DNA of 64,000 nucleotides. It comes from Platanthera guangdongensis (lineage: Eukaryota > Streptophyta > Magnoliopsida > Asparagales > Orchidaceae). The stretch lies in contig CM077157.1 in NCBI GenBank assembly GCA_039583875.1, forward strand, positions 78,182,346 to 78,246,345, read 5' to 3'. This document shows, piece by piece, positions 45,577 through 57,118 of the stretch. The position numbers and the translations under genes are program-made. Below the pieces are notes generated by a model, which saw only the letters and a list, made by a program, of their open reading frames with translations, searched no databases and had not been told where the DNA came from. Position 1 is the first letter of the stretch. Every line of letters begins with the position of its first letter.

Positions 45577-47882
45577 TGTAATGCCCCGAAACTCAAAGGA
45601 GCAAAAGGGGGACGTTTTGGGCCAGTTTGGGTTCTGGCAGCAGGCACACGGCCTGGGACACGGGCGTGTCCCAGGGCGTGTCAAGCGTGTGTCGACACTT
45701 AGCCGCGAAGATGTCGAGATTTACTCGACGATTCGTCGAGAGTGGGCACACAGCCTGCGACACGGGCGTGTCGCAGGGCGTGTCGACCCGTGTCGACACT
45801 TAGCCGCGAAGTCGTCGAGATTTACTCGACGATTCGTCGAGAGTGGGCACACGGCCTGCGACACGGGCGTGTCGCAGGACGTGTCGACACGTGTCGACGA
45901 TCGTCCCAGGGAGACGTCGAGATTCGCTCGACGATCGTCGAGACAAGGCACACGGCCAAGGACACGGGCGTGTCCAAGGCCGTGTCATCAAGTCGTCGAT
46001 CTTCACTCGACGAAGTGTCCCGTGTACACGGCCTGGGGCCCAAGCGTGTCAATGTGACACGGGTAAGGACACGGGCGTGTCCTAGAACCCGTGCAGTGCT
46101 CGGGTTGAAAATGGGGAAAAATCATGGGGTACACGGCCGATCACACGGCCGTGTCAGGTGGAACACGGGCGTGTCAGCTCAAACACGGGCGTGTTCGATA
46201 CCCGTGTGAGGTTCTAGGTGATTCGATTTTGACGGCGAATGTGGCACACGGCCCTGGACACGGGCGTGTGCCAGGCCGTGTTCGGTCCAGATTGGGCATT
46301 TCAGTCCCGAATCGAAGCCGTTCATTTCTTTAACTGAAGATCCAACGGCTGGGGGTTGTTCCTGAGAGGATATACCCGTGAGTGGACTTGGAAAACCCTC
46401 ACTTTTCATACCTTATCATCTTTCTAAATCCTTGGAGAGAGAGGAGAGCCAAGGGAGGAAGAAGGTGCTAGATCCGCCATTAGAGGAGCTTCGGAGCTCC
46501 GAATCGCAAGCCGACTCTGGATCCACGGAGGCAACGCTAGTGCGGTGATTTCCATCCGATTACTTTTCAATGGCGCCAAAGAGGAACTCAAGGGTAACGA
46601 TCCTCATCTTGAGCATGAATAGCTCTCTTTCTTAGCATAGGAAGCCCGCTCTCGCGAGTTTGCGGAGAGTTGGAGGCGTTCCTTCGGGTAAATATGTGAA
46701 GTCCCCGTTGTTTAGAGTCCGTATGAGAGAACGAACATAGGCATGATGTGTGAAGCCTACCCGGACATGTTAGTCTGGATCGGTGATGTTGCGTTGCATA
46801 AGGCCGGAGAAGACTCCGTGCTATTGGTTGTTTTTTGGGTTTTCTACGCGGTAGATTGCAGTAGGGAGCCTTGGGGACTAACCCAAAGGTGCACCCGGAA
46901 AACTGGGCGGATACGAGATCTTGCCAACTTGGTGGCTTGAGAGCTAACTTGAACATAACGGGGTTATGTGACTTGTGATGGAAATGGGACTCGGTGGAAG
47001 TTTGACCCGCGCAAATGGCTTAAATTGCCGTTGCGATGTGAGCACGGGTTAGATGGAACCGTACCCGTTCTATGTCATTCGGTTAAAGAGACCTAAAGGC
47101 ACGTGGCACTTACCGTTGGCATAGAGTAGGGTCTTCGGCGGTCAATGGCTTAAATTGTCATGACCCAGGCCAGGAAGACAAATTGCTCATAGGTTTGGCC
47201 GTCCAAGTGGCGGTGGTGAGTCTGGAATGTCTATGGCTTTAATTGACGTGACATCGACCGGTTCACCGAAAATGTGCCCTGAGAGCACGGGGCGTGTGGC
47301 CGTGCGAGCCAACGTCTGTGATGAAATGGCTATATATACATACATTGCTCGCTTATGCTAATGAAATGCAGGGAAGGAGCATCGCCGCCCCGAGTTGGGG
47401 GCGGGATCGTTATAATTTGGTCAGCATAGCTGACCGTTGCCTTGTTTTGCCACCGTGCGGTGGTTTGTTGCTTGCAGGTGCAGCTGTACCAAGCGGTCAA
47501 TAGCGGGCTAAAGCCCTTTTTGCGAAGCTGGCCCTCGAAGGCCCAAATGGAAGTGTTTACTGTTTTATTCATGTATGACCGGCCTGCGTGCCGTGGTTTG
47601 TAAAACATGTAATATTCAAGTGAAACATTTTGTAAGGCCTTAAGGCTTGTTTTGGGTATTTTGTATAACATTCCTAATCTGCATTAGTGGACATTCGTGC
47701 TTGTATGCTGAGTTCTTTATTTACAACTTTTATAAACTGCTTCCGCTAGAATGCTCTGTGTAGGACGTTGAGATTGGTTGGATGGTTTCCATAAGTAACC
47801 ACCCAGTCTGTCTATGGCATACGGCGTCGGGCCCCGGCCGGACCTACTGCTTTATGCTATGTGACGGATAGGGGGTGTTACA
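45577..47882 (+). mobile_element. Solo LTR, Tekay-like, with perfect TSD
   Basis: 2306 bp, beginning TGTAATGCCCCG and ending GGGGGTGTTACA, with GAACG on both sides (45572-45576 and 47883-47887). No internal region remains, so it arose by recombination between two LTRs. The terminal style TGTAA...TTACA resembles chromovirus (Tekay) LTRs. A palindrome array fills 45640-46275. The many frames in both strands there (45581-46409) are repeat translations. Orientation is taken from the array lying near the 5' end and is tentative. Confidence 0.92.
45640..46275. repeat. GACACGGGCGTGTC palindrome array in the solo LTR
   Basis: Eight copies of ACACGGGCGTGT at roughly 45660, 45755, 45864, 45963, 46073, 46165, 46185 and 46260, plus the perfect palindrome ACACGGCCGTGT near 46135. 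Between copies are inverted TCGTCGAG/CTCGACGA pairs. The first units repeat at about 100 bp. Confidence 0.95.
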
Positions 47883-47887
47883 GAACG

Positions 47888-49400
47888 CCCCTCCGGAGGG
47901 AAATAGGAAGATTAAGATCACTCATATACAAAGAAGGAAATTCACTGCCACAAGAAAGAAGAGGCCCGAAAACAGTACAGAAGGCTCTAAGGTAACGAAT
48001 CAGTCTCGAGAGAAAGAGATAGCACAACAGGAATAGTTGTGGAAAGAACTGGTTCTGGTAGAGGTGTCGAGATAATAGGCATTGAAGAAGAAGTATCAGA
48101 AGGGAAGTGAGAAGAAACAGGTGAAAAATATAGTGTATCTTCAAAGAAGATAACATCAGCAGACACATAATGTTTGCACAGAAGAGGATCAAAATAGCAA
48201 TATCCCTTCTGAGTCGGACAAAATCCAAGGATATGCATTTAACAGAACGGGGAGAAAGTTTGTCACGAACAGGAGAAGGTATATGAACAAACGTCGTATA
48301 TCCAAAAATTTTAAGAGGTAAAGGAAATGGCTCGGCCTTGGGATACAAAATGGAAAATGGATTCTTGCCCTGAAGAACAGGTGAGGGTATCTGATTAATG
48401 AGATAGCATGAGAGAATAATAACATGAACCCAATAGGACCGAGAAACATTCATTTATAACAGAAGGTTGCGAGCAACATCCAAGAGATGACTATTCTTGC
48501 GTTCAGCAACGCCATTCTGTTGAGAGGTATAGGGGCAAGAGGTTTGTTGAATCAAACCATGGTTCACACAAAAATCAGAAAAATGTCGGCTAATATATTC
48601 TTTGGCTTTATCAATACGAAGAACATGAATAGGCACCTTAAACTGTTTCAGATATCATTATAAAAGGCGGTAAATACAATGTAAAGTTCAGAATGATCTT
48701 TCAAGAGATACAACCAAGTACACTTGTAGAAATCATCAATGAAAGTGACAAAGTATAAGCTACCTCTACCAACAATGGCAGTAGGAGCAGGACCTGAGAT
48801 GTCAGAGTGAAATAGTTCAAAATGACGTAAAGAACTACGTCATGTTCGTGCTGGGAAAGACGAGCAATGATGTTTGCCAAACTGATAGGCTTCACAATTC
48901 AAAGGGGAATCCTCTTAAGGAAGATCTTGAAGAAGTTGGGGGATGCGGCGAGAAGGACGGCGGCCAAGATGACGATGTTATTGTTGAAGGGATGAAGAAG
49001 CAGAAAGTGCAATGTCATGGTCAAGAAAGAAGAGGCCACCACTCGCGATCCCAGTAGCAATCGTAGCATTTGAGACAGAATCGGAGAAAGAACAAGTTTT
49101 GGTAGTACAAGTAACCGTACAATTTAACTGAGTACAGAGAGCATGAGCAGAGAGTAAATTTCACGGGACAGTGGGGACTTAAAGAGTGTCCTTGAGCAGC
49201 AACGATGGAGAGAGATGCACAGTGCCAACACCATGAACAGGTGCAGAAGTCTCATCTGTAATAACAACAGGAGGCAGCCTATTTTGGTTAGTCAAAGAGG
49301 AGAATAAACGAGAGTTTCCAGTCATGCGACAAATGGTACCAGAGTCATTATATCACTTATCAGAGGAGACCACAAGAGCACGAGTTGTAGAGGAGAGAAG
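47888..49400 (-). pseudogene. Copia protease and integrase, broken
   Basis: In minus-strand order: protease with DSGTICRMTG near 49340 and HGVGTVHLSPSLLLKDTL near 49220; integrase with FVTFIDDF (near 48745), LRIDKAKEY and QQNGVAERKN (48454-48636). Next comes the integrase C-terminus with KDKLSPRS-type text and YVSADVIFFEDTLYFSP (about 47990-48260). The usual integrase SDN reads IDK, so a catalytic Asp region is altered. Several frameshifts. The frame is cut by the solo LTR at 47882. Confidence 0.82.
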
Positions 49401-50299
49401 AGAAACCATCACAAAATGAACAAAGAAACCGCGCGACCAAGAAGGAGAGAAGCAAAACTGAACAGGATGGAAAACAAATCGTAGAGAGTCAGCGACCAAG
49501 AGAAAGTGACTGGCAGAGACTCAAACAACATGGTTTGAAGAGAAGATGGAGAGAACCAGACACTAATAAAAGAAACCAAGAAGAGACCGCGCAAAAAGAG
49601 AAATCGCAGCGAGCAAGGAGCGAACAAACCGCACGGGAAGACCACACGGTCATGGTGATAACACACCAGCGGCAAGAGAAGAGGTCGCAACCAAGATATG
49701 GACCCCGCGGCATTTAGAGAAGCTGCACCAACAAGATAAGTCGCAGCTAGAAGAAACAAAGAAGAGGAAAATCTGAAGCAGGACAATAACAGAGAATCCA
49801 CGCTAACAAGAAAAGAATTTGAGCGAACAAAAAAGAAGTTGCAAAGAAGAATAAGAAGAAGGAGAAGAAAGAGAGGAAAAAGAGTCTGCACGGTCATGGT
49901 GACAACACACCAGCGGCAAGGAAGATGCTGCGACCCAAATACGGAACCCTAACCATAGAAGAGAAGTCACACAAACACAACAAGAGCAAAAAGATGAGAG
50001 ACCGCGCGAGTAGAGAAAACAACCCGCGCGAGAGGAAACTAGCCACAGGAAGAAACAACCCATAGGGAGAAAGGAGAAAGAAGAAAGGGCGAACAGCTAA
50101 GAGTCCATGCAAACAGAACAATTTGCAAAGAAGAGAAACTAGCAAAAGAAGCTGAGCGAAAAGAACATGCACAAAGAAAGAAGTCGCAGGAGTAGCGATA
50201 AGGGAGGCAAGGGCAAGAAGCAGAAGCAAACCGTAAGAAGACTAGACGAAGAATTCAGCGCGGCTAGAAAAACAAACCGCAATCGGATTTGAGCAATGG
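49401..50299 (-). repeat. CT-rich repetitive leader where gag is expected
   Basis: About 900 bp between primer site and protease, pyrimidine-rich on the coding strand. A segment around CACGGTCATGGTGAYAACAC occurs at 49644 and 49889, 245 bp apart, with similar flanks, so the region contains diverged tandem copies. The hydrophobic frames here (49409-49897, 49803-50063, 49894-50229, 50139-50363) result from CT-rich sequence. No gag motif or zinc knuckle was found. Confidence 0.7.
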
Positions 50300-50300
50300 A

Positions 50301-50319
50301 TCGGTTTGCTCTGATACCA
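50301..50319 (-). promoter_or_regulatory. Primer-binding site, iMet-tRNA type
   Basis: The minus strand reads TGGTATCAGAGCAAACCGA, directly adjoining the LTR edge at 50320. Confidence 0.9.
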
Positions 50320-50774
50320 TGTGAAAAATGAGAGAATAAACGACCAAGAGGTAAATAAACCACAAATTTTATTGCTCCAAAATGATAATTATAGCATAGG
50401 TATTCCCCCTTATTTATAGAAATTTGGGGAGATGAGAGAATACAATAAGAGATGTGGGTCTAAATAAGTATTCGTGCGGTTATGCAGTTTGCCACTGTCA
50501 AACCGCAACATTGTACAAAATACTGATAACTGCCAGACCGCCTGCTAGCCGCCAGACCTCTATTGCTAGTTACTAGACTGCCTGCTAGCCGCCTAATCGC
50601 CACTGCTAGTTGCCTGACCACGACTGCAGTAAGCTACCAGATCGCTGCTGCGGTAAGCTACCAGACCGCTGCTGCTAGGATAAGCTACCAGGGAACCAGG
50701 CCGCCTGAACAAACTACCAGACCATCCGAATAACTAGCCGCCCGACAAGAAAGTCAAACCGCCAAACATTAACA
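50320..50774 (-). repeat. 5' LTR of the short-LTR copia
   Basis: 455 bp direct repeat of 43509-43943, TGTGAAAAATG ... CATTAACA, with the same GCTAGCCGCC-type direct repeats in its U3 (about 50485-50765). Confidence 0.9.
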
Positions 50775-51690
50775 CCATGAATCTTTAGAATTTCCCCACC
50801 ATGACACCAAAGGCACATTTGCTGGGATTGAGCCGCAATTGGAAGCCGCGAAGGAGGTGAAAACACCTTGCGAGGACTTCCAAGTGGTTTCTACGAGAGA
50901 CTCTCTTTACCAACTTGTCATCCACATATACATCCATTGTTTTTACAATGGGGTCCTTGAACACTTTATTCATTAGTCGCTGATAAGTTGCTCTAACATT
51001 TTTGATCCTGAAGGGCATCACCTTGTAGCAATAGACTCATTTATCTGTTCTGAATGTGGTGTGCTCCTCATCAGTAGGGTTAATGCTTATATGGTTATAA
51101 TCGGAGTACACCTCCATGAAGCTGAGAAGTTGGTGCCCTGTGGTTGAATCAAAGAGCTGATCGATACTGGGGAGAGGAAAATTGTCCTTTGGGTAGGCCG
51201 GGTTGAGGTTGCTATAATCAACGCACATCCTCCACTTGCCAGAGGCCTTTTTCACCATGATGACATTGGCAAGCCAAGTGAGGTATTTTGCTTCTCGGAT
51301 AAATCATGCTTCCAAAAGCTTTTCCACCACTTCCTCAACCGCCTGCAGTCGTTCGGGGGAGAAGTTTCTCTTCTAATGAAATATTGGCCTGCAGGTGGGA
51401 TTAATGTTGAGAGAGTGCAAAATAATGTGAGGATCTAGTCCACACAAATCTTCAGGTTTTCAAGATAAAATATCCTTGTTCGCGCGAAGAAAGATGACGA
51501 GTTCGTACTTATCGGTCCCAGACAGGAGGGACCCCAGCTGCATAGTTCGAGTTGGGTATTTCTCGGAAAGTGAGACCTCAATTAACCCTTCTATGGGAGT
51601 CCTGCGTTGCATTGTTGTTTCGTCACACAGGTCAAAATCATCGATGTTTTGGGTGACTAATGTCACTGGGTGAGCCTGCTTTGAGTAACA
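50775..51690 (-). pseudogene. Tat-lineage protease-RT linker and RT core
   Basis: In minus-strand order: 51666-51460 (EVSLSEKYPTRTMQLGSLL), then the RT core with MVKKASGKWRMCVDYSNLN (near 51258-51200), PLPSIDQLFDSTTGH, VMPFRIKNVRATYQRLMN (near 51020-50970) and YVDDKLVK near 50925-50945. The YVDD is intact. A stop sits at 51037, and a further one near 51455. The frame runs into the copia insertion at 50774 and resumes at 43508. On the right it is cut by the Tekay insertion at 51691, so gag and protease lie beyond the window. Confidence 0.85.
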
Positions 51691-51939
51691 TGTAACATCC
51701 CATTTCCAACTAGACCCCTAAGAGTGGTTTTGGCCATGACTAGGTCATGACAAACCCTAGAAAGCCAGAAATGGGCCAAGAGATAGGAGGCCAAGGTGAG
51801 GATCACCATGGTCTTCTAATAGTAGAATTTTGAACAATGGTTTAGAATGACAATGGGGCTTCACCATGGCCCCAAGACCCTACCACAACACCCCTAATAC
51901 CTTGGAGGCCCATTAGAGCAAAAAGGACCCATTAGGGTC

Positions 51940-52450
51940 AACCCAAGAGGCCCAGTTGACCAAGGTCAACCCTAGCCCTAAATGGGTCAAACTAGCCTAC
52001 TTAGGGTCAATTGACCTACTCCTAGCCTAGAGGACCCCACCAATGCCCTCCTAACCCTAAAGTGAGGTCAATGGGCCACTAAGGACACATTGGGGTCAGC
52101 CCTAGAGGCCAGGTTGACCCAAGTCAACTCAAGCCCCTAATCTGGTCAAAGTACCCTTACTAAGGGTATGTGACCTCCAAAGTGCAGGGTAACCCTACAT
52201 AACCCTACCTAGACCCTAGGGGAAGCCAATGGGTCACCCAGGACCCATAGTGGTCAACCCAATTGGTCATGTTGACCCAAGTCAACTCTAGCCCTAAAAT
52301 GGTCAAAGTGCCCTTACCAAGGGACATGTGACCCCCAAGATGCCCAACCAACCCTACGCAAGTCTTCCTAGACCTCAAGGGAGTCCAATGGGTCACCAAG
52401 GACCCATTTGGGTTAACTCAAATGGTCATGTTGACCAAGGTCAACTCTAT
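51940..52450 (+). repeat. GTTGAC-N4-GTCAAC array, four units of about 160 bp
   Basis: The inverted repeat GTTGACCCAAGTCAAC or a variant recurs near 51950, 52112, 52270 and 52430. Each is embedded in a longer unit with GGTCAA, AGGACCCAT and ACCCTAC blocks. The same array is in the 3' LTR at about 62460-62970. Confidence 0.9.
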
Positions 52451-55400
52451 TCTAGTGTTAGGTCAAATTAGCCTAAATGGGCTAACCCAAGCTCAAACCC
52501 ATTTCCCCCACTTGGGCTAACCTCATTTTATTATTAATATGAGTTAGTGGGCTGCCAATAGGCTGGAGGAGAGATTAAAATTCGGCCATGGTGAGTAGGA
52601 GAGAGAAAGCTCCATTTTTCTCTTTAATGGAGGAGAGAGAAAGTGAGAAAAGAGGTCATTCATGGCCAAGGGAGATCAAGGGCCTCTCCAATTGATTCCA
52701 AAGGCTTAATACATTCCCCCTCATCAGTTTTAAGGAGTTTAATAGCCATGTCCAGCCACCCAAGGTGGCTGAATTTATTTCCCCCAATAGGGAAGAGAGA
52801 GAAAGAAGAAAGAGAAGGTCATTCATGGTGGGGAAGGTGAATCACCCCTCCATTCTTCACCAATTAATTAGTATTCATCTCCCCTATCAGTTTTGAGGAG
52901 TTTCCAAACGAATTGGGACAAAGGGGAGGTGAATTTCCATGGGTTTTCTCCAAAACCGAAATTCAAATTCATGAACATTAATGGATTTGAAGCCATGACC
53001 CTCCCTCTCCCCCAACTCATTTGATGTTTTTAAAAGCTTCCATGGGCCAAGAGAAATCGTTTCCACCCTTCACCTAAAGAAACCGGGCGGTTTGGTAGTG
53101 AAGTTGCAAGCATCGGAAAGCTCCACCACCACACTCGACGACAAGCTCGGTTAAAGGTCCTCCTCTACTCCTTCTTCCGTGGGTAGATCTTAGGAATCGT
53201 TTAGGACAAGAATCGGACTCAATTGAGCCGATCCAAGTTTTCATTTTCATGGTTTTTCCAAAAAAAAAATGGTGGTCGGGTTCGCCGGAAACCACCCCTC
53301 CGGCGGCCGTGCCGCCGCCCGGCGATAGCCCCCACCTCAACGAAGGTGGTGGCGGTGGTGGCCGGCCAGGGAGGTGTCCGTGTGGCCGGGAAATGCTCTT
53401 GGAATAAGCTCCAGGTTCGGCCAATCATGGCCCTTTGCTGGAGGAAGAAGATGACCAGGAGCCCCACGATTTGCTTTAAGATTCGTGCAGCATCATTTCT
53501 TTTATTTAGTTTTGATTTCTGAATTTTCTGTCCTGTTTTCTGGGCTGGTTTGCATTAATTATTAAAAATACTTAGGGCCACCTGGTGGGAAGACGTTCAA
53601 TATGAAAGTTGTAGCCCTATGAGTCTACTGTAATCCAAAATTGATGTTGACCAATTTGGCCGTCTGGTTGGACCAGGGCACCCATTTTGGTGGGACCTGT
53701 ACCTAGGGCTGACCTGAGATTCAAATGGATGCCCACCCTTCATCCTTTGTCCAAATTGGCTGAAATTTGGGCAGAGGATCATTATTACCTATACCTAGGG
53801 CCTGTCCAAAAATGGGAATTTGTGGAGAAAATATTTCTATAGTTTTTATAAAACTTTAATAATTATTAAATAAATTAAATAGGTGCCCTAAACATCTCCA
53901 AACCCTCCCAAATTTTGGTGAGTGGTCCCTGGGTTCAATTTAGGTATCTGTATAAAATTTCATTTAATTTGGATGTGTTTTGAATAGGTTTTGACCCAAC
54001 CCTAACTATACCTTATTAAGGGCATTTTGGTCAAAAGGTGCACTTTTGATTTTGAGTGACCAAATCACCTCAACAGAGGCTGAAATTTGGGTCACTGACT
54101 TGTTATAGCACTTATCACCTCCCCATGGAATATGGGGTAGAGAGGAATAGATTTGCCCTAAGTTCCTAGGTCAAACCCTAAGGAGGGACCTTTTGGCCTT
54201 GTGAAGGGTATGAGTCCTAAACACCTTGGATGAACTCCAAATTTTGCAAGAAGGTTCCTAGGATATATAAAACCCTCTGTTTAAAATATTAGAAAATTGT
54301 GAAAATGGTAGGGTCCCCAAAACCCTAACCCTAGCTTAGGACCTAAAACTTGTAGTGTAGGTTTAGGTTAGCTAAACACCTTGAAACTTAATTAAATTTG
54401 GGTAGTGAGGGGATTAGGGTATCTTGAGCCTCTGATAATATACTTGAGGAATTTTGTTCAATATTTGTAGCACTTCATTTGTAATCGATAGTATTGCCCT
54501 AATTAATAATTTGGCTATTGTGGTCTCACTGCCCATAGAAAGGGTATGAAACATGGGCAAAGTTAGTTTTCGGCTATAATGATCTTGTATGAATTTTGTT
54601 AGAATTTTTGGACATCTATTTAGGGCATCTACTTCACAAGTGCTTTATTTTGATTACATATTAAATAATTCTTGCAAGAGCCCATTACTTACTGAAAAAT
54701 CATGAAACTTGCTGCATAGTGTTTTTAGCTCAATTTTATCATGTGGGAATTTTTGTGCAAATATGTGATGAATGATTAGCATACTTTGTTCATTAACCCT
54801 TAAATTAGAAAGTTCATAAGAAAATCAAATATAGCCTTATTTCCAAATGATAAATTATGAAACTTTTTCTAGGGTACTTGTAGGCCATCACAATCATCCC
54901 TGAATTTTCTCTGAATTTTTGGAGGTATTATTACTATAGAATCTTTTTAAATGACTTTTATGGGGCATCTTTGAAATTAAATTTAAAGGCCTAAACCTTG
55001 CTGACAAATTGGAAGACTTAGGATTTAGAGTTGATTAGGCATTTTGTAATTATCATAAATTTAGTGGATTATTATCTTGTCTGAAAATGGTACTTCATGT
55101 TCAAACCTGGGCCTTTTGGGACACTAGAGTAAATAAATTAATTATCAGACAAATTAGAAAAATTATGGATTTCTGGATTTATGCTTCGAATATCATTTTA
55201 GCCCTCTAATAATTATCATAAGGGTACTGGATGAGTATTTCATGTACCGCCCTTTTTACGGGTCATGTAGCTTAAGTGGTCTGCATATAGCAAAACTGCA
55301 GGATTTCATTTGGATGTGAATTAGGGCACGTATGATGGGTCTTGATGGTTTGCTGTAAGAACAAGTGGAATGGGCTGCATCTTTGGAAGATGAGTGAGTA

Positions 55401-55730
55401 GGGTGTGGTTTTGTCTAGGGTTTAAAGGCGTTCGGGTCCGACGAAAGATCGTCCTACCCAAGGAGAGTTGGAGTCAAATCACCCTAGGATTAGCATATCG
55501 AAACATGAGAAAATAATGGGTAAGGGAATCAACCAATAATAAAATAAGTACCTTGCGAAAGGGAACGCTGGGCGTAATCCCAACACAGTTCCTAGTGCCC
55601 CTTGAGAGCCCTTCACAGGGAATACCGGGGGCAGTCCTGGGTTAACGTAAACTGTTTAACAAGCTGAAAAGAGTAACTTAGTAATTAGGGTTGCACATTT
55701 CACAACACTGAGGGCACCGGAAGTCGGTTA

Positions 55731-55830
55731 GGAGCTTCGGCTCGAATGGTTAAAAGGCGGACTTTGGGTCCGGGGAGCTTCGGCTCGATTGTTTGAGTCG
55801 GACGTGTTGGTCCGGGGAGCTTTGGCTCGA
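55731..55830 (+). repeat. Three-copy 43-bp repeat in the Tekay LTR
   Basis: GGAGCTTCGGCTCGA at 55731, 55774 and 55816 (last with one change), each followed by a GGTCCGGG-type block. Confidence 0.85.
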
Positions 55831-56246
55831 TTCTTGTTTACGCTAAAATTTGCATGTGCATAACAGGAAAGGAAATTAAGGTGGTGGGTCTTCGGTATTG
55901 GAGGTTCGATGCACCGACGCCAATACGTTGACTCGGCAAGTGTGGTTAGCACTTCGCCAACAGAAGTCCGGTGCGCCAGCCGGCAAGAGTACGCAGGAGT
56001 CCGCTTCGTGCACCAAGCGTTGAGGCGTACGATAGGTCTGACCGGTAGTGCTTTACTGGTTTAGAGGTGGGCGAGGCCCAATCCACCGCTTCTGTCTGCC
56101 ACTACGGAGGTATCCTGGGAGGTTACGGCTCCAGAAAGGGGGAACTAAAGGTCTGTGTGCACAGAGTCGGGTGTGTGTGTTGCACTTGCATGATCCATCA
56201 TACCCACTTGCATGTCATAGCATAATCGTTACCTTAAACCTTGACA

Positions 56247-56467
56247 CCTAAAGTATAAGTGGAATGGGACGCTTATACTTTAGGACCTGCTACACGACCC
56301 CTTAGTCTATAAGCTTGTGTGGGCAAGTTTATAAATTAAGGTTAATTTTGATATATTTAGTTACTGCTGGTTGACCACCGACACCCCAACGTATAAATCG
56401 GTATGAGACTTTTTATACGATGGGAGCCTTGCAAAAGACCCCTTGGCTTATGTGTTTTTCACATAAG
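56247..56467 (+). other. Cluster of four hairpins in the Tekay LTR
   Basis: Perfect 13-bp arms CCTAAAGTATAAG (56247-56259) and complement (56272-56284). Then 10-bp arms with one mismatch, 56308-56317 and 56324-56333; 8-bp arms 56390-56397 and 56412-56419; and perfect 8-bp arms CTTATGTG 56447-56454 and 56460-56467. The block GACCCCTTRG lies between first and second and between third and fourth. Confidence 0.8.
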
Positions 56468-57106
56468 TGAAGGTTACATTTCATATTACAGCTTATTGTC
56501 TTTATATGCTATAGAACTTGCTAGATTATGACCGCTGCCATCTGCTTTTGATATTCTCCACCTTCAAGTCCTCCCCTTTCTTCCTCTCCGCTCGGTGCCT
56601 AGGAGCCGTGGGGGAAGGGGTGGGGGATGATAGGACTTAGTCTTTTAGACTAACGGTTTTCGAACCGCATCATTTAGGGGATCGCGGAGACCAGCATGGA
56701 GGAGCAGCCCCAGAGACCGGTGCGCTTGGAGGTGGGGCAGTCTAGCTCCGGATTTCACACAGCCGGGACCGTGAGTCTCGACCCTGAGCAGTTTTCTACT
56801 TTTGTTTCTGCATGAGCGATCTTGTAGTGAGGAATTGATGTACCGGGCATAAGCCAGTTTTGCTACTCTGATGTTATTTGCTGTGGACACTCCCTTCGTG
56901 GAGATATATTTATTATGTCATGTGATTCTCTGTGGACAGATAGTTTCCATTTTACTTCATTATGCTACTTTTCTGTGATCGAATTGGCCGGCAGAATCGG
57001 CGCTTTGTGGTGATGACCCTTTAGGGCGTGAAGGAGTCACCGCAAAACGGCGGTTCTGGGCCTAAGACCCCGGTGTCGAAAAAGAAAAAAAAGGGGGTCT
57101 TACAAG

Positions 57107-57118
57107 TGGTATCAGAGG
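57107..57118 (+). promoter_or_regulatory. Primer-binding site, iMet-tRNA type
   Basis: TGGTATCAGAGG two bases after the LTR end. Confidence 0.9.

Larger units (their letters stand above)
43509..50774 (-). mobile_element. Ty1/copia element with short LTRs, minus strand
   Basis: Direct LTRs at 43509-43943 and 50320-50774, with flanking CCATC (43504-43508) and CCATG (50775-50779), one mismatch. It interrupts the Tat RT just after a VMVGKF motif. It encodes protease, integrase, RT and RNase H in copia order. It is itself interrupted by the solo LTR at 45577-47882. Gag is not recognisable. It is old: LTRs are clearly diverged and pol is full of stops. Confidence 0.9.
51691..57104 (+). repeat. 5' LTR of the Tekay element, 5.4 kb
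   Basis: Starts TGTAACATCCCATT and ends GGGGGTCTTACA two bases before the primer site. The first 1.79 kb aligns with 62210-64000: seven substitutions, six one-base length differences in homopolymers and one 20-base gap. Inside are a GTTGAC/GTCAAC repeat array (about 51940-52450), a three-copy 43-bp repeat (55731-55830) and four hairpins (56247-56467). Frames such as 53074-53424 are proline/glycine-rich repeat translations, not genes. Confidence 0.95.

Noticed and set aside
45581..46409. Many overlapping frames on both strands in the solo LTR
   Set aside because: They are translations of the GACACGGGCGTGTC array.
49409..50363. Leu/Phe/Ser-rich hydrophobic frames that look like membrane proteins
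   Set aside because: They lie in the CT-rich repetitive leader of a copia element; composition alone explains them.
53074..53467. 116-codon and neighbouring frames, repeated at 63583-64000
   Set aside because: Identical position in both Tekay LTRs, proline- and glycine-rich, broken or extended by one-base differences; LTR sequence rather than a gene.
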